Assembly: GCF_001905795.1 (NCBI RefSeq)
Contig: NZ_LIXJ01000005.1
Location: forward strand, 186,001-250,000
Length of the DNA stretch: 64,000 nt
Source: Streptomyces sp. CB01580
GTDB taxonomy: Bacteria; Actinomycetota; Actinomycetes; Streptomycetales; Streptomycetaceae
Direction of reading: 5' to 3'
In this document: in pieces, positions 1-7,731 of the stretch
Layout of the letters: every line of letters begins with the position of its first letter
Numbering within the stretch: the stretch's first letter is position 1
Translations under genes and position numbers: made by a program
Notes under the pieces: model-generated
Databases searched by the model: none
What the model saw: only the letters and a program-made list of their open reading frames with translations
Told to the model about the DNA's origin: nothing

Positions 1-240
1 TCCCGGTCACAGCACTAGCCGGATGGCGCGGTGCGGCGCCAGGTGTCCTCCCCGGTCGGCAGGCGAGGGTTGTTCTCCAGGGCCCAGACCACTCTCTGGC
101 GATAGTGGGGACGGTGGGGCGCCGACCGGCGGAGGGCCTCGGGTGCTTCTTCGCGCTGCCGGTTTGCCGGCCGCGCCCTGCGAGGTGCGCGCGGCTCACG
201 GCCCTCCCGCGCTCGCGCAGGGCTCTCCCCGCCTCGAAAA
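1..240. other. Leading non-coding stretch
   Basis: No convincing gene is seen before the first start codon at 315. A short open frame near the left end has Arg/Gly/Pro-rich, shadow-like composition and no ribosome binding site. The tail of an upstream gene beyond the window cannot be excluded. Only the operator/promoter segment just downstream is interpretable. Confidence 0.5.
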
Positions 241-256
241 ATACCCCCAGGGGTAT
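241..256. promoter_or_regulatory. CsoR/CstR-type operator 1
   Basis: The sequence ATACCCCCAGGGGTAT contains the inverted repeat TACCCC-N2-GGGGTA. This is the operator form bound by CsoR-family repressors (copper-sensing CsoR, persulfide-sensing CstR). It lies about 60 bases before the start of the persulfide dioxygenase-like gene. The sulfur context favours a CstR-type regulator; no such regulator gene is inside the window. Confidence 0.75.
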
Positions 257-273
257 CGTGCTATCGTCTAGAT

Positions 274-289
274 ATACCCCGGGGGGTAA
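274..289. promoter_or_regulatory. CsoR/CstR-type operator 2
   Basis: A second TACCCC-N2-GGGGTA inverted repeat (ATACCCCGGGGGGTAA) lies 33 bases, about three helical turns, after the first. It precedes the ribosome binding site of the gene starting at 315. The spacing places both operators on the same helix face. Confidence 0.72.
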
Positions 290-314
290 GTGCAATCACT
301 GGAAGGGAGTGCCC

Positions 315-1679
315 ATGTTCTTCGTCGACACGATCGAGGTGGCAGGGCTCGGCAACCGCAGCTACCTGGCGGGCGGCGAGCGGACGGCCGTGGTGGTCGA
401 CCCGCCCCGTGACATCGACCAGGTGATCGCGGCGGCAGCGCGGCGCGGGGTGCGGATATCCCACGTCGTCGAGACGCACCTCCACAACGACTACGTCACC
501 GGCGGTCTGGAGCTGGCCCGGCTCACCGGCGCGGCCTACCTCGTCCCCGCCGCGGCCCACGTCTCCTACGACCGCGTGCCTGTGCACGACGGCGACCGCA
601 GCGAGATCGACGCCGAGGCCGGCCTGGCGCTGCGCGCGCTGGCGACGCCCGGCCACACCCCGCACCACACCTCGTACGTGCTCGAAGAGAACGGCAAGGC
701 CGTCATGGTGTTCACCGGCGGTTCGCTGCTGATCGGCACCGTGGGCAGGCCCGACCTGGTCGAGCCGCGACTGACGGAGCACCTCGCCCGGGCGCAGCAC
801 GCCTCCGCGCACCGCCTGGCGGACGAGCTGCCGGACGACGCGGCGGTGCTGCCGACCCACGGCTTCGGCAGCTTCTGTTCGTCACGGCAGGCGGCGGGCG
901 AGTCCACCACGATCGGCAAGGAGAAGGCGTCGAACGAGGCGCTCACCCGTGACGTGGAGACCTTCGTCGCCGATCTGCTGGCCGGCCTGGACGACATACC
1001 CGCGTACTACGCCCACATGGGCCCGGCCAACGCCGCGGGCCCCGCCCCGGTCGACCTGACCCCGCCCGCCCTGGCGGACGCCGACGAGATCGCCGCCCGG
1101 CTCGCCGCCGGCGAGTGGGTGGTGGACCTGCGCAACCGGGTCGCGTTCGCCGAAGGCCATGTCGCCGGTTCGTTCAACTTCGAGGCCGAGGGGCAGCTCG
1201 CCACCTACCTGGCCTGGCTGATCCCGTGGGGCAAGCCGGTGACCCTGCTCGCCGAGTCCGCGGAGCAGCTCGCCACCGCCCAGCGCGAACTGGTGCGGGT
1301 CGGCATCGACCGCCCGGCCGCCGCGGCCACCGGAGAACCGTCGCGCTGGGTGCGGCAGGGCGAGGCCCCGGCCTCCTTCCGGCGGGCCACGTTCGCCGAT
1401 CTCGCGGAGCACCCCGGGGACGGCATCGTCGTACTGGACGTCCGCCGGGAGTCCGAACGGGCGGCGGGCCATGTGGCGGGCTCGGTCCACATTCCCGTCC
1501 ACCTCCTGCACCGCCGCCTCCACGAGATCCCCGCGGGACAGGTGTGGGTCCACTGCGCCGGAGGCATGCGCGCCGCCATCGCCGCCTCCCTGCTCGACGC
1601 CGCGGGCCGGGACGTCGTCGCCGTCGACGACCCCTTCGACGCGGCCGAGCAGGCCGGGCTCACGATCCGCACGCGCTGA
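315..1679 (+). CDS. Metallo-beta-lactamase/rhodanese fusion, persulfide dioxygenase type (CstB/BaeB-like)
   Basis: This 454-residue protein has an N-terminal metallo-beta-lactamase fold (about 1-240) followed by a degenerate and then an active-looking rhodanese domain. That is the architecture of CstB-type persulfide dioxygenase/sulfurtransferases, which oxidise low-molecular-weight persulfides in the cytoplasm. Visible motifs are H55-x-H57-x-D59 in THLHNDY, the PGHTPHH histidines and a C-terminal rhodanese loop CAGGMR with Cys414. The last His of the usual HxHxDH is Tyr60, and the usual TGD aspartate position reads TGG, so metal binding may differ from ETHE1. The ATG at 315 follows GGAAGGGAG; an upstream in-frame extension lacks support. 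Two CsoR/CstR-type operators precede it. It is the first gene of a sulfur operon with a rhodanese and a TauE exporter. Confidence 0.82.
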   Translation: MFFVDTIEVAGLGNRSYLAGGERTAVVVDPPRDIDQVIAAAARRGVRISHVVETHLHNDYVTGGLELARLTGAAYLVPAAAHVSYDRVPVHDGDRSEIDAEAGLALRALATPGHTPHHTSYVLEENGKAVMVFTGGSLLIGTVGRPDLVEPRLTEHLARAQHASAHRLADELPDDAAVLPTHGFGSFCSSRQAAGESTTIGKEKASNEALTRDVETFVADLLAGLDDIPAYYAHMGPANAAGPAPVDLTPPALADADEIAARLAAGEWVVDLRNRVAFAEGHVAGSFNFEAEGQLATYLAWLIPWGKPVTLLAESAEQLATAQRELVRVGIDRPAAAATGEPSRWVRQGEAPASFRRATFADLAEHPGDGIVVLDVRRESERAAGHVAGSVHIPVHLLHRRLHEIPAGQVWVHCAGGMRAAIAASLLDAAGRDVVAVDDPFDAAEQAGLTIRTR

Positions 1680-1751
1680 CGACGGCCGTCGCGGATCAAC
1701 GCGCCCAGACGATCGACGCACCCCAGAGAACGAACAGGAGCGAGAACCACG

Positions 1752-2264
1752 ATGAGCCTCTTCGGACGCGACCGGAGCGGCCCGGAACGGGTGACCGTGC
1801 AGGAGGCCGCCGCACGCACCGGGCACGCGCGAGCGGCCGGAAGCACCGCGGCCTCCGCAGACGGCGGAACCTGCGTACTGCTCGACGTACGCGAACCCCA
1901 CGAGTGGCAGGCCGGCCACGCCCCCGGCGCCGTGCACCTGCCCCTCGCGATGCTGACCGCCGATGCCGAACTGCCCGCAGCGGCGCGGGCGCGACCGGTC
2001 GTCGTGATCTGCCGGTCGGGCGTTCGCTCCCGGCAGGCCGCCGAACTGCTCCGGGCCCGCGGCGTCGAGGCCGTCGACGTCATCGGCGGCATTCAGGAGT
2101 GGGCCGACGCGGGCCTCCCGGTCGTGACCGGCCTCCCGGTCGCGCCGGAGCTCCCGGTCGAGGACGGGCCCCCGGGCGGGGACTCGCAGGGCGTGGGCGT
2201 GCACTCGCCGGGCGGGGACTCGCGGGGCGGGCACTCGCCCGGCGGGAACGGGACCTCCCTGTGA
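1752..2264 (+). CDS. Rhodanese-domain sulfurtransferase with repetitive tail
   Basis: This is a single-domain cytoplasmic rhodanese of 170 residues. The active loop CRSGVRS carries the catalytic Cys87 that would hold a persulfide. DVREPHEW and GGIQEWADAGLPV are typical rhodanese landmarks. After about residue 125 the protein becomes a Pro/Gly/Ser/His-rich low-complexity tail with repeated SPGGDS-like units, unusual for the family. The stop overlaps the GTG of the TauE gene by four bases (GTGA), so the two are probably translationally coupled. It probably passes sulfane sulfur between the upstream persulfide oxidase and exportable products; the exact acceptor is unknown. Confidence 0.85.
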   Translation: MSLFGRDRSGPERVTVQEAAARTGHARAAGSTAASADGGTCVLLDVREPHEWQAGHAPGAVHLPLAMLTADAELPAAARARPVVVICRSGVRSRQAAELLRARGVEAVDVIGGIQEWADAGLPVVTGLPVAPELPVEDGPPGGDSQGVGVHSPGGDSRGGHSPGGNGTSL

Positions 2265-3007
2265 GCGCGGTGATACTCGCCCTGGTCTCCGGGGCCGTCA
2301 TCGGCCTGGCGCTCGGAGCGCTCGGGGGCGGCGGCAGCGTCCTGGCCGTCCCCGCCCTGATCTACCTGCTCGGCTTCACCCCCGTCGCGGCGACCACGGC
2401 GAGCCTGGTCATCGTCGCCGTCACCTCCGCCACCGCCCTGCCCGCCCACGCCCGCGACGGAAACGTCCGCTGGCGCACCGGGCTGCTCTTCGCGGCGGCC
2501 GGGATCGGCCCGGCCATGCTGGGCGGCGTACTCGCCGGACGCCTGCCGGAGGCCGTGCTGACCGCGGCGTTCGCCGTGATCGCGGCCGCCGCCGCGGTAC
2601 GCATGCTCAGACCGCGCCCGTCCCCGGAAGGCGCCACCGGCGCACGGCCGGGCCGGGCGGCGGCCGCCGGCGCCGGACTCGGCGCGGTCACCGGTGTGCT
2701 CGGCGTGGGCGGCGGCTTCCTCGCCGTCCCCGCGCTGGTGAACGTCCTCGGCATGCGGATGCGGGCGGCCGTGGGCACCAGCCTGCTCGTCATCACCGTC
2801 AACTCCCTGGCCGCCCTGGCGATGCGCGCCGGTACGGCCGACGGCCTGGACTGGGCCGTCATAGCACCGTTCACCGGCGCGGCGATCCTGGGCGCCTGGG
2901 ACGGCAGACGCCTGTCGGCGAAGCTGTCCGGGCACGCCCTTCAACGGGTGTTCGCCCTGGTCCTGCTGGCGGTGGCCGGCTTCATGCTGGTGGACGCGGT
3001 GGTGTGA
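2261..3007 (+). CDS. TauE/SafE family sulfite/anion exporter
   Basis: This 248-residue polytopic membrane protein has two similar hydrophobic halves. Each half begins with a Gly-rich GxLGxGGG motif (ALGALGGGGSVLAVPAL near the start, GVLGVGGGFLAVPALVN after about residue 140). This duplicated signature is diagnostic of TauE/SafE exporters, which export sulfite, sulfoacetate or related anions. In CstR regulons TauE accompanies persulfide dioxygenases, so sulfite or thiosulfate efflux is the likely role. The GTG start overlaps the rhodanese stop. A short hydrophilic linker separates the halves. Confidence 0.85.
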   Translation: MSAVILALVSGAVIGLALGALGGGGSVLAVPALIYLLGFTPVAATTASLVIVAVTSATALPAHARDGNVRWRTGLLFAAAGIGPAMLGGVLAGRLPEAVLTAAFAVIAAAAAVRMLRPRPSPEGATGARPGRAAAAGAGLGAVTGVLGVGGGFLAVPALVNVLGMRMRAAVGTSLLVITVNSLAALAMRAGTADGLDWAVIAPFTGAAILGAWDGRRLSAKLSGHALQRVFALVLLAVAGFMLVDAVV

Positions 3008-3100
3008 CGACCGCCTGCCCGGGAGTCCTGCCGTCCGAGCGGGATTCCCGCCGACGATGACGGAATCGACTGCCTCCGTTCCCGCAAAACACTGAAAAGA

Positions 3101-3116
3101 ATACCCCCAGGGGTAC
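3101..3116. promoter_or_regulatory. CsoR/CstR-type operator 3
   Basis: The sequence ATACCCCCAGGGGTAC shares 15 of 16 bases with operator 1 and keeps the TACCCC-N2-GGGGTA core. It lies 50 bases before the rhodanese-DUF2892 gene. This indicates that both transcription units of the region answer to the same repressor. Confidence 0.75.
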
Positions 3117-3165
3117 CGTGCGTCCCGATCCGGGGCGGCGGCGACCATCAAGGAACACATCTGCC

Positions 3166-3744
3166 ATGAACACCCCCATCGCTCTCGACGCCGACCAGGC
3201 CCACGCCCGGCTGCACGAGCTCACCGTCATCGACGTCCGCACCCCCGGCGAGTACGCCTCCGGCCACCTGCCCGGCTCGCTCAACATCCCCCTGGACCAG
3301 ATCCGGCGCGCGCTGCCCGAGATCCGGCGCGCGACGGAGCGCGGCGACGTCCTCGTGGTGTGCGCTTCCGGCGCCCGTTCGGAGGGCGCCTGCGAGCTCC
3401 TGGCCGAGCAGGGCATCCCGGCGGCCACCCTCTCCGGCGGCACCGGCGCGTGGGCCGCCGCGGGGCACGACCTGCAACGGCCCGTCGCCTGTGACACCCG
3501 CGCCAAGTGGAGCATGGAGCGCCAAGTGCGCTTCACGGCGGGGACGGTGGTGCTCCTGGGCCTGCTCCTCGGCCTGCTGGTGCACCCGGCCTTCCAGCTT
3601 CTCTCGGCGGGCATCGCGGGCGGCCTCGTCTTCTCCGCACTCACCAACACCTGCGGCATGGCCGTCCTGTTGGCCAAGTTGCCGCACAACCGTCCCCGCG
3701 CGGCCGATCTCGCCGCGACACTCACCGCACTGCGCCACCGCTGA
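3166..3744 (+). CDS. Membrane-anchored rhodanese with DUF2892 domain (YgaP-like)
   Basis: This 192-residue protein has an N-terminal rhodanese domain (about 1-105) with DVRTPGEY and the active loop CASGARS (Cys66). Two closely spaced hydrophobic segments follow (about 125-170), ending in SALTNTCGMAVLLAKLP. This is the DUF2892 membrane module of YgaP-type rhodaneses, which show sulfurtransferase activity at the inner face of the membrane. The ATG at 3166 is preceded by AAGGA. It has its own CsoR/CstR-type operator and is not cotranscribed with the TauE gene from the upstream promoter alone. Confidence 0.85.
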   Translation: MNTPIALDADQAHARLHELTVIDVRTPGEYASGHLPGSLNIPLDQIRRALPEIRRATERGDVLVVCASGARSEGACELLAEQGIPAATLSGGTGAWAAAGHDLQRPVACDTRAKWSMERQVRFTAGTVVLLGLLLGLLVHPAFQLLSAGIAGGLVFSALTNTCGMAVLLAKLPHNRPRAADLAATLTALRHR

Positions 3745-4130
3745 CCGACGGCACGGGGCGGCCGGCGCTCGACGACACGAGCCGCGGGCCCGCCCCGCCC
3801 GCACCTCGGATAAGGGCTGTCCCGTCGGCCGGCCGCATCACAACGCACCGGGCACGCAACGGCCGCGTCATCAACCGGACACGTCCCGGGGATTCGACCC
3901 GGACGGCAGCGACGGGGCCCTCGACAGCCGTCCCCCAGCGTGCCGGACATGCCATTCAGGGGCTTCCTTGCCCATACTTTCCTCGACAAATCAAGGGATT
4001 CGATGGCGCCTTGAGATAATCATTTCCGGGCGCCGGAAATTCCGAGGTCCACACCATTACCCCTGTTGTCAAGTGTGAGTATCCGTACATGCCCAGTGCG
4101 CTCAGCAGGGGGGCCGCCGTTCCCGTCATC
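3745..4130. other. Convergent intergenic region with palindrome
   Basis: No gene is supported between the rhodanese-DUF2892 gene and the convergent SRPBCC gene. The right half is clearly less GC-rich than its surroundings. It contains a perfect 8-bp inverted repeat ATTTCCGG-GCG-CCGGAAAT at 4022-4040, overlapped by a second palindromic element CGGAAATTCCG. This may act as a terminator for either gene or be a relic of something lost. Confidence 0.45.
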
Positions 4131-4754
4131 TCAACGGGTGCGGGCTTCGGCGGCGGCCTTCAGCTCGCGCAGCCACGCTTCGAGCCCCTGGCGCAGGATC
4201 TCGGTCGCGGCGGGGACGTTCGCATCGACCTGGGGACCGGTGTGGGTCTCCTCGGTGCTCACGCGGACGCCGCCTCCGACCTCGGTGAAGTTCCATACGT
4301 GGATGCCGTCGATGCGCAGTCCCTCACCGACCGCGGGGCCGGTCCAGCGGATGCAGGAGCCGCGCCTGAGCTGCTCGACCGTCGAGGTGATCTCCAACTC
4401 GGTCGCCGGAGTGGCGGGGTTGGGCGGCACCGGGGTCGTCCACCGGAACGCCGAGCCCTTCCGGAACGGGCCGTGGTCGAGGCGCCCCACGGTCTCGATG
4501 GAGTCCTGCCAGGACGGCCAGCGCTCCACGTCCGTCTGCAGCTTCCAGATGGTGCGCAACGGCGCGTGGATCAGGGTCTCGGTCCGGTGGCGGACCCGCG
4601 CGTCGGGGTCGACGCCCTGCCCTCGGCAGGTGAGGGAATCGCCGGAGCGTTGGGAGGTCGCCCCGGCCGGTGCGGCCGTGGTGCCGAGAAGGCCGATGGC
4701 CAGTGGGACGGCGAGCAGGGCGGCGCGGACGCCGGTGCTGCGGACGGTGGACAT
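4131..4754 (-). CDS. Secreted SRPBCC (START-like) family protein
   Basis: This 207-residue protein starts with a Sec-type signal peptide (MSTVRSTGVRAALLAVPLAI..., Ala-x-Ala-like cleavage near residues 30-33). The rest reads as a polyketide cyclase/dehydrase-like SRPBCC fold: VRHRTETLIHAPLRTIWKLQ, then DVERWPSWQDSIETVG, then GVRVSTEETHTG. Such proteins bind hydrophobic ligands in a deep cavity; no catalytic residue can be assigned. The ATG at 4754 was chosen because AGGGGGAG lies just upstream and the signal peptide begins there. An N-terminally longer frame would bury the signal sequence. Confidence 0.75.
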   Translation of the reverse strand: MSTVRSTGVRAALLAVPLAIGLLGTTAAPAGATSQRSGDSLTCRGQGVDPDARVRHRTETLIHAPLRTIWKLQTDVERWPSWQDSIETVGRLDHGPFRKGSAFRWTTPVPPNPATPATELEITSTVEQLRRGSCIRWTGPAVGEGLRIDGIHVWNFTEVGGGVRVSTEETHTGPQVDANVPAATEILRQGLEAWLRELKAAAEARTR

Positions 4755-4863
4755 GGTGCTCCCCCTGTCGGTTGTCAGGCGGGCGTCGCCTGCCGTGCGA
4801 CGGCACTTCGACAACAGCCCTTGGATGCCTACGCGTTCGTCAGAAGTTATAACCAAGCGCGAA

Positions 4864-4902
4864 ACGAAAGGTCAAGAGATTTCGTGAAGCCCTCTAACGA
4901 AA
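4864..4902. promoter_or_regulatory. ACGAAA-box cluster upstream of the SRPBCC gene
   Basis: Three ACGAAA hexamers occur in 39 bases: 4864-4869, inverted as TTTCGT at 4880-4885, and again at 4897-4902. They sit in an AT-rich patch between the SRPBCC gene and the upstream ArsR-like gene on the same strand. This is a candidate operator, possibly for the adjacent regulator; the assignment is inference. Confidence 0.35.
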
Positions 4903-4979
4903 ACTTGAAGCCGTAGCCATCGGAGCCATTCCCGGGCGCCTCGGCGAACGGGCCGGCTCACGGCCGGTCGGGGAACGGC

Positions 4980-5945
4980 TCAGCGGCGCCTTGCCAGGGC
5001 GCGGCCGAGCGGCGTCAGCGCGTGCAGCACCATGCAGCCCCGCCGCGTACTGGTGATGAGCCCCGCCCGGCGCAGCACGGAGGCGTGCTTGCTCGCGGTG
5101 CCGATGGACACGCCTGTGCGGAGGGCGAGTTCGCCCGTCGAGCAGGGCGGGTTCAGCGCCCGGAGGGCCCTGGCGCGCGTCCGCCCCAGCAGTTCGGCCA
5201 GGCCCTCGGGATCCGCGGGCGACGGAGGGGGGTGGCCGACCGGGTGCACCAGCACGGGGGAAAGGTCCGGGTCGATGAGTGTCACCGGGGCCTTCGCGCA
5301 GAAGTACGAAGGGATCAGGGTGATGCCCCGGCCACGCAGATGCAGGTCACGGTCGAGCGGGTAGTCGGCGGTCAGCGTCGGGGGCGTCCAGCGGATGCAC
5401 GGCGGCAGTCTGCGCAACAGCCGTTCGACACCGCCCTCCAGGACGTCGTGGCCGTGCTGTGCGCGGACGAGGTGGAACGTCTCGCCGATCAGCGGCAGTT
5501 GTGGTGCGATCAGTTCGTGGAAGTACGTGGCGAGGGCCTCCTGGAGGTCCTGCCGGGCGGAGCGGTCGCCGTCGGCGAGGCGGCGGACCCACGGGGGCGG
5601 GGTGCGCGGGCCGAACTGCGCGGCGAGTTCGCGGCGGAGCCGGGCGGCCGCGGTGGCTCGGATGCGGTCGAGCGACGCGCCGAGGTCCTCCGCGCCCGGC
5701 GGGGTGAGGAAGTCGGGGAAGTCCCCTCGGCGCGGGACGAGGGTGGTGACGCAGCGGATGGGGGCGCGGAGGTCCCGTCGGTCGAGCCGGGAGCGCACGT
5801 GGCGCAGCCACGGTCCGTACTCCGACGGCGGGCACGGGGACTGCAGGACGTGAAGGCTGTTGACCAACTCCCACATGTGGTCCGGGCGGGCGACCACCGT
5901 GGTCCGTGCCAGGTCGTCCGCCGTGAAGTGGATGCGCAGTGCCAT
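4980..5945 (-). CDS. ArsR-like helix-turn-helix regulator (DUF5937-type)
   Basis: This 321-residue protein has a C-terminal winged helix-turn-helix. It reads CSTGELALRTGVSIGTASKHASVLRRAGLI, followed by a wing segment TSTRRGCMVLHALTPLG, typical of ArsR-family regulators. The long N-terminal region starts MALRIHFTADDLARTTV and contains no metal-binding cysteine cluster, as in the large actinobacterial ArsR relatives of unknown ligand. It is divergent from the small secreted I36-type gene and lies upstream of the SRPBCC gene, either of which may be its target. Confidence 0.72.
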   Translation of the reverse strand: MALRIHFTADDLARTTVVARPDHMWELVNSLHVLQSPCPPSEYGPWLRHVRSRLDRRDLRAPIRCVTTLVPRRGDFPDFLTPPGAEDLGASLDRIRATAAARLRRELAAQFGPRTPPPWVRRLADGDRSARQDLQEALATYFHELIAPQLPLIGETFHLVRAQHGHDVLEGGVERLLRRLPPCIRWTPPTLTADYPLDRDLHLRGRGITLIPSYFCAKAPVTLIDPDLSPVLVHPVGHPPPSPADPEGLAELLGRTRARALRALNPPCSTGELALRTGVSIGTASKHASVLRRAGLITSTRRGCMVLHALTPLGRALARRR

Positions 5946-6060
5946 GCGGTCCCCCGTGTGCAGAGCTGAACCTTTTCCGTGTGCCGCAAACTGTTGGTGT
6001 CCCGGCGAGTGGCACTTCCATCATGGGAAGAGCTCATAAACGAGCGGTCAACGACGAAGG

Positions 6061-6086
6061 GCCGCGGTCCGGACCGGGACCGCGGC
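6061..6086 (+). promoter_or_regulatory. Leader hairpin before the I36-type gene
   Basis: The inverted repeat GCCGCGGTCC-N6-GGACCGCGGC (10-bp perfect stem) lies about 20 bases before the start codon, just ahead of the Shine-Dalgarno AAGGGGGA. It would form in the 5' untranslated region and could modulate stability or translation. Confidence 0.4.
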
Positions 6087-6107
6087 TTCGACAAGGGGGA
6101 AGCTCTC

Positions 6108-6488
6108 ATGCGCAGGGTTCGAAGCACGATCGGCAGGACGATCGCGGCGGCGGCCGTCCTCGCCACAGGCTCGGTGCTCTCGCTCGGTGGCGGCGCCACC
6201 GCGGCAGAGGCGGCCGGCACGATCCACGGATGTCCGTCCGGCGCCGTCTGCCTCTATCCGAACGGCAGTTGGGCCAACGACAAACCCACCTACAAGTTCT
6301 ACAGCTACGGCGTCCACAAGATCTACAACCAGATCGGCACCAAGCGGATCTTCAACAACCAGACCGGGGGCGCGACCGCCCGCAACTGCTACGACGCCAG
6401 CGGCACGAACTGCGGCGGACACCAGCGAGCCGGCACGTACGCCGACTACGACTACACCCCGTACAACTCCGTCCGACTCGTCAAGTGA
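6108..6488 (+). CDS. Small secreted peptidase inhibitor family I36-like protein
   Basis: This 126-residue exported protein has a signal peptide ending near ATAAEAAG. The mature part GCPSGAVCLYPNGSW, then several aromatic/Gly segments with paired cysteines, resembles the beta/gamma-crystallin-like I36 family of Streptomyces secreted proteins (SMPI-like). It may inhibit metalloproteases or be structural; the activity cannot be read. AAGGGGGAAG lies just before the ATG. A second family member of identical length lies at 58881-59261. Confidence 0.72.
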   Translation: MRRVRSTIGRTIAAAAVLATGSVLSLGGGATAAEAAGTIHGCPSGAVCLYPNGSWANDKPTYKFYSYGVHKIYNQIGTKRIFNNQTGGATARNCYDASGTNCGGHQRAGTYADYDYTPYNSVRLVK

Positions 6489-6495
6489 CGGCAGC

Positions 6496-6540
6496 GCCGG
6501 TTCCGGGCGCGGGCGTGCGGTCGGCGCGCCCGGAACCGGC
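6496..6540. terminator. Bidirectional terminator
   Basis: A perfect 15-bp inverted repeat (arms 6496-6510 and 6526-6540, 15-base loop) lies between the ends of the convergent I36-type and glutaryl-CoA dehydrogenase genes. There is no U-tract, as is usual in Streptomyces. Confidence 0.75.
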
Positions 6541-6552
6541 GTGCGGGGCGGG

Positions 6553-7731
6553 TCAGCGGTAGGCGGCCTGACCGGTGAGGGCCTGACCGATGACCAGGGT
6601 GTGAATCTCGCTGGTGCCCTCGTAGGTGAGCACCGACTCCAGGTTGTTGGCGTGGCGCAGCGGCGAGTACTCCAGGGAGATGCCGTTGGCGCCGAGGACG
6701 GTCCGGCATTCGCGGGCGATGGCGATGGCCTCGCGCACGTTGTTGAGCTTGCCGACGCTGATCTGTTCGGGGCGGATGCGGTCCTGGTCCTTCAGGCGGC
6801 CCAGGTGCAGGGCGAGGAGGGCGGCGTTGCCCAGGGAGACGCTCATGTCGGCGAGCTTCTTCTGGGTGAGCTGGAAGCCGCTGATGGGCCGGTCGAACTG
6901 GACGCGCGCGTCGGCGTAGTCGAGGGCCGTACGGAGGCTGTCGCGGGCGGCGCCGACGGCACCGAAGAGGATGCCGAAGCGGGCCTCGTTGAGGCAGGAC
7001 AGCGGTCCGCGCAGGCCCTGGGCGAGGGGGAGGCGGGCGGAGTCGGGCAGCCGGACGCTGTCGAAGTACAGCTCGGAGGTGATGGAGGCGCGCAGGGACA
7101 TCTTCTGCTTGATGTCCTGGGTGGTGAAGCCGGGGGTGCCGCGCGGGACGAGGAAGCCTCGGACGCCGTCCTCGGTCTGCGCCCAGACGGTGGCGACGTC
7201 GGCGATGTCGCCGTTGGTGATCCACATCTTGGAGCCGTCGAGGATCCAGTCGCCGCCGTCCCGGACGGCCTTGGTCCGCATGGCGGCGGGGTTGCTGCCG
7301 AAGTCGGGTTCGGTCAGCCCGAAGCAGCCGATCGCCTCACCGGCGGCGAGCCGGGGCAGCCATTCCCGCTTCTGGTCCTCCGAACCCCACTTCCAGATGG
7401 AGTACATGGACAGCGAGCCCTGCACGGAGACGAAGCTGCGGAAGCCGGAGTCGGCGGCTTCGAGCTCCAGGCAGGCCAGGCCGTAGCTGACGGCGTTGGT
7501 GCCCGCGCAGCCGTAGCCGTCGAGGTGCATGCCCAGCACGCCGAGCTTGCCGAGTTCGGGGGCGAGTTCGCGGGCGAAGTGCGCGTTCTCGAACCATTCG
7601 GCGATGTGCGGGCGGACCCGGTCGGCGAGGAACCTGGCGACGGTGGACTGGATCTCGCGTTCCTCCTCGCTGAGGGCGGAGGAGAAGTCGAGCAGGTCGA
7701 GGGGGTCCTTCATCGGCTTGGTGGCGCTCAT
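6553..7731 (-). CDS. gcdH: Glutaryl-CoA dehydrogenase
   Basis: This 392-residue acyl-CoA dehydrogenase catalyses oxidation and decarboxylation of glutaryl-CoA to crotonyl-CoA with FAD. Signature stretches match the glutaryl-CoA subgroup: CLNEARFGILFGAVGAA, HLGRLKDQDRIRPEQ, ARECRTVLGANGIS and RHANNLESVLTYEGTSEIH. The Glu in TYEGT is the catalytic base. The ATG at 7731 (MSATKPMKDPLDLLD) follows AAGGAG and overlaps the stop of the upstream CoA-transferase gene (ATGA). It is the last gene of a three-gene operon: ALDH, CoA-transferase, dehydrogenase. Confidence 0.9.
   Translation of the reverse strand: MSATKPMKDPLDLLDFSSALSEEEREIQSTVARFLADRVRPHIAEWFENAHFARELAPELGKLGVLGMHLDGYGCAGTNAVSYGLACLELEAADSGFRSFVSVQGSLSMYSIWKWGSEDQKREWLPRLAAGEAIGCFGLTEPDFGSNPAAMRTKAVRDGGDWILDGSKMWITNGDIADVATVWAQTEDGVRGFLVPRGTPGFTTQDIKQKMSLRASITSELYFDSVRLPDSARLPLAQGLRGPLSCLNEARFGILFGAVGAARDSLRTALDYADARVQFDRPISGFQLTQKKLADMSVSLGNAALLALHLGRLKDQDRIRPEQISVGKLNNVREAIAIARECRTVLGANGISLEYSPLRHANNLESVLTYEGTSEIHTLVIGQALTGQAAYR

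Noticed and set aside
23..271. Short plus-strand frame at the left edge
   Set aside because: Arg/Gly/Pro-rich shadow composition, no Shine-Dalgarno, and it runs into the operator region.
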